A DNA stretch of 64,000 nt from Panulirus ornatus. Taxonomy: Eukaryota; Arthropoda; Malacostraca; Decapoda; Palinuridae. Positions 63,238 through 64,000 of this stretch are shown here, one piece after another. The translations under genes and the position numbers were made by a program. Numbering within the stretch: the stretch's first letter is position 1; each line of letters starts with the position of its first letter. The notes under the pieces were generated by a model. The model was not told where the DNA came from, searched no databases, and saw only the letters and a program-made list of their open reading frames with translations. The DNA lies in NCBI RefSeq assembly GCF_036320965.1, contig NC_092262.1, positions 2,710,253 to 2,774,252 on the forward strand, given 5' to 3'.

Positions 63238-64000
63238 TTGCTTTGTCGCTGTCTCCCGCGTTTGCGAGGTAGCGCAAGGAAACAGACGAAAGAAATGGCC
63301 CAACCCAACCCCATACACATGTATATACATACGTCCACACACGCAAATATACATACCTACACAGCTTTGCATGGTTTACCCCAGACGCTTCACATGCCTT
63401 GATTCAATCCACTGACAGCACGTCAACCCGGTATACCACATCGCTCCAATTCACTCTATTTCTTGCCCTCCTTTCACCCTCCTGCATGCTCAGGCCCCGA
63501 TCACACAAAATCTTTTTCACTCCATCTTTCCACCTCCAATTTGGTCTCCCTCTTCTCCTCGTTCCCTCTACCTCAGAAACATATATTCTCTTAGTCAATC
63601 TTTCCTCACTCATTCTCTCCATGTGCCCGAACCATTTCAAAACACCCTCTTCTGCTCTCTCAACCACGCTCTTTTTATTTCCACACATCTCTCTTACCCT
63701 TACGTTACTTACTCGATCAAACCACCTCACACCACACATTGTCCTCAAACATCTCATTTCCAGCACATCCATCCTCCTGCGCACAACTCTATCCATAGCC
63801 CACGCCTCGCAACCATACAACATTGTTGGAACCACTATTCCTTCAAACATACCCATTTTTGCTTTCCGAGATAATGTTCTCGACTTCCACACATTCTTCA
63901 AGGCTCCCAGAATTTTCGCCCCCTCCCCCACCCTATGATCCACTTCCGCTTCCATGGTTCCATCCGCTGCCAGATCCACTCCCAGATATCTAAAACACTT
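63238..64000 (-). mobile_element. Array unit B2, partial (C-terminal part)
   Basis: 3' UTR and C-terminal coding at 63404-63979, matching B1 including the YRVDVLSVD ending and the SETYIL-coding antisense marker positions. It lacks the frameshifting extra C of B1. It runs off the window end, so the array continues. Confidence 0.86.

Overview
The window is repeat DNA from an animal genome. I see no intact host protein-coding gene, rRNA or functional tRNA. It is built of non-LTR retrotransposon copies, a Penelope-like element (PLE), tRNA-derived SINE sequence, long (TA)n microsatellites and two 100-base assembly gaps (16854-16953, 36564-36663). PLE, CR1/Rex1-like and RTE-like elements with (TA)n and (TG)n tracts fit an invertebrate. 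I favour a decapod crustacean from recollection of similar repeats; this is inference and no search was run.

The dominant family, here called RL-A, is a LINE of about 3.3 kb. It has a 120-base leader, one ORF of about 998 codons (APE-type endonuclease at residues 1-260, linker, reverse transcriptase at about 500-760, C-terminal region at about 860-998), a short 3' UTR ending in a GC-rich hairpin, then A-rich and (TA)n sequence. About two dozen copies or fragments lie on both strands. The best is at 22942-26250, with a single nonsense codon. An older relative (RL-B) and some copies carry a longer 3' UTR. A short non-autonomous element (RLN, about 240 bp; 15205, 27143, 33897) joins both ends of RL-A, as RIME does for ingi.

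Layout: 1-1012 is an RL-A fragment. 1112-6520 is the left arm of a 5.4-kb inverted duplication whose right arm is 48366-53752; each arm holds RL-B, a PLE and a two-headed tRNA-like SINE. 6601-7262 holds a ubiquitin-coding fragment fused to an RL-A 5' end. 7264-13522 is a tail-to-tail pair of RL-A copies. 13523-16853 holds (TA)n and further copies. 16954-18265 is poorly identified and partly low-quality sequence. 18266-30030 holds RL-A copies including the best one. 30031-35757 is one RL-A copy carrying nested CR1/Rex1-like and RLN insertions. 35758-48365 is a mosaic of inverted, twin-primed and duplicated RL-A copies. 54914-64000 is a tandem array of a 2.77-kb RL-A unit in an A-B-A-B order (5.54-kb higher-order period) running off the window end.

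Reading of the locus: RL-A copies repeatedly lie inside (TA)n tracts and often add (TA)n at their own 3' ends, giving a nest in which later insertions and unequal recombination accumulate. Several blocks share private mutations or identical truncation points, so they are segmental duplicates and not independent insertions.
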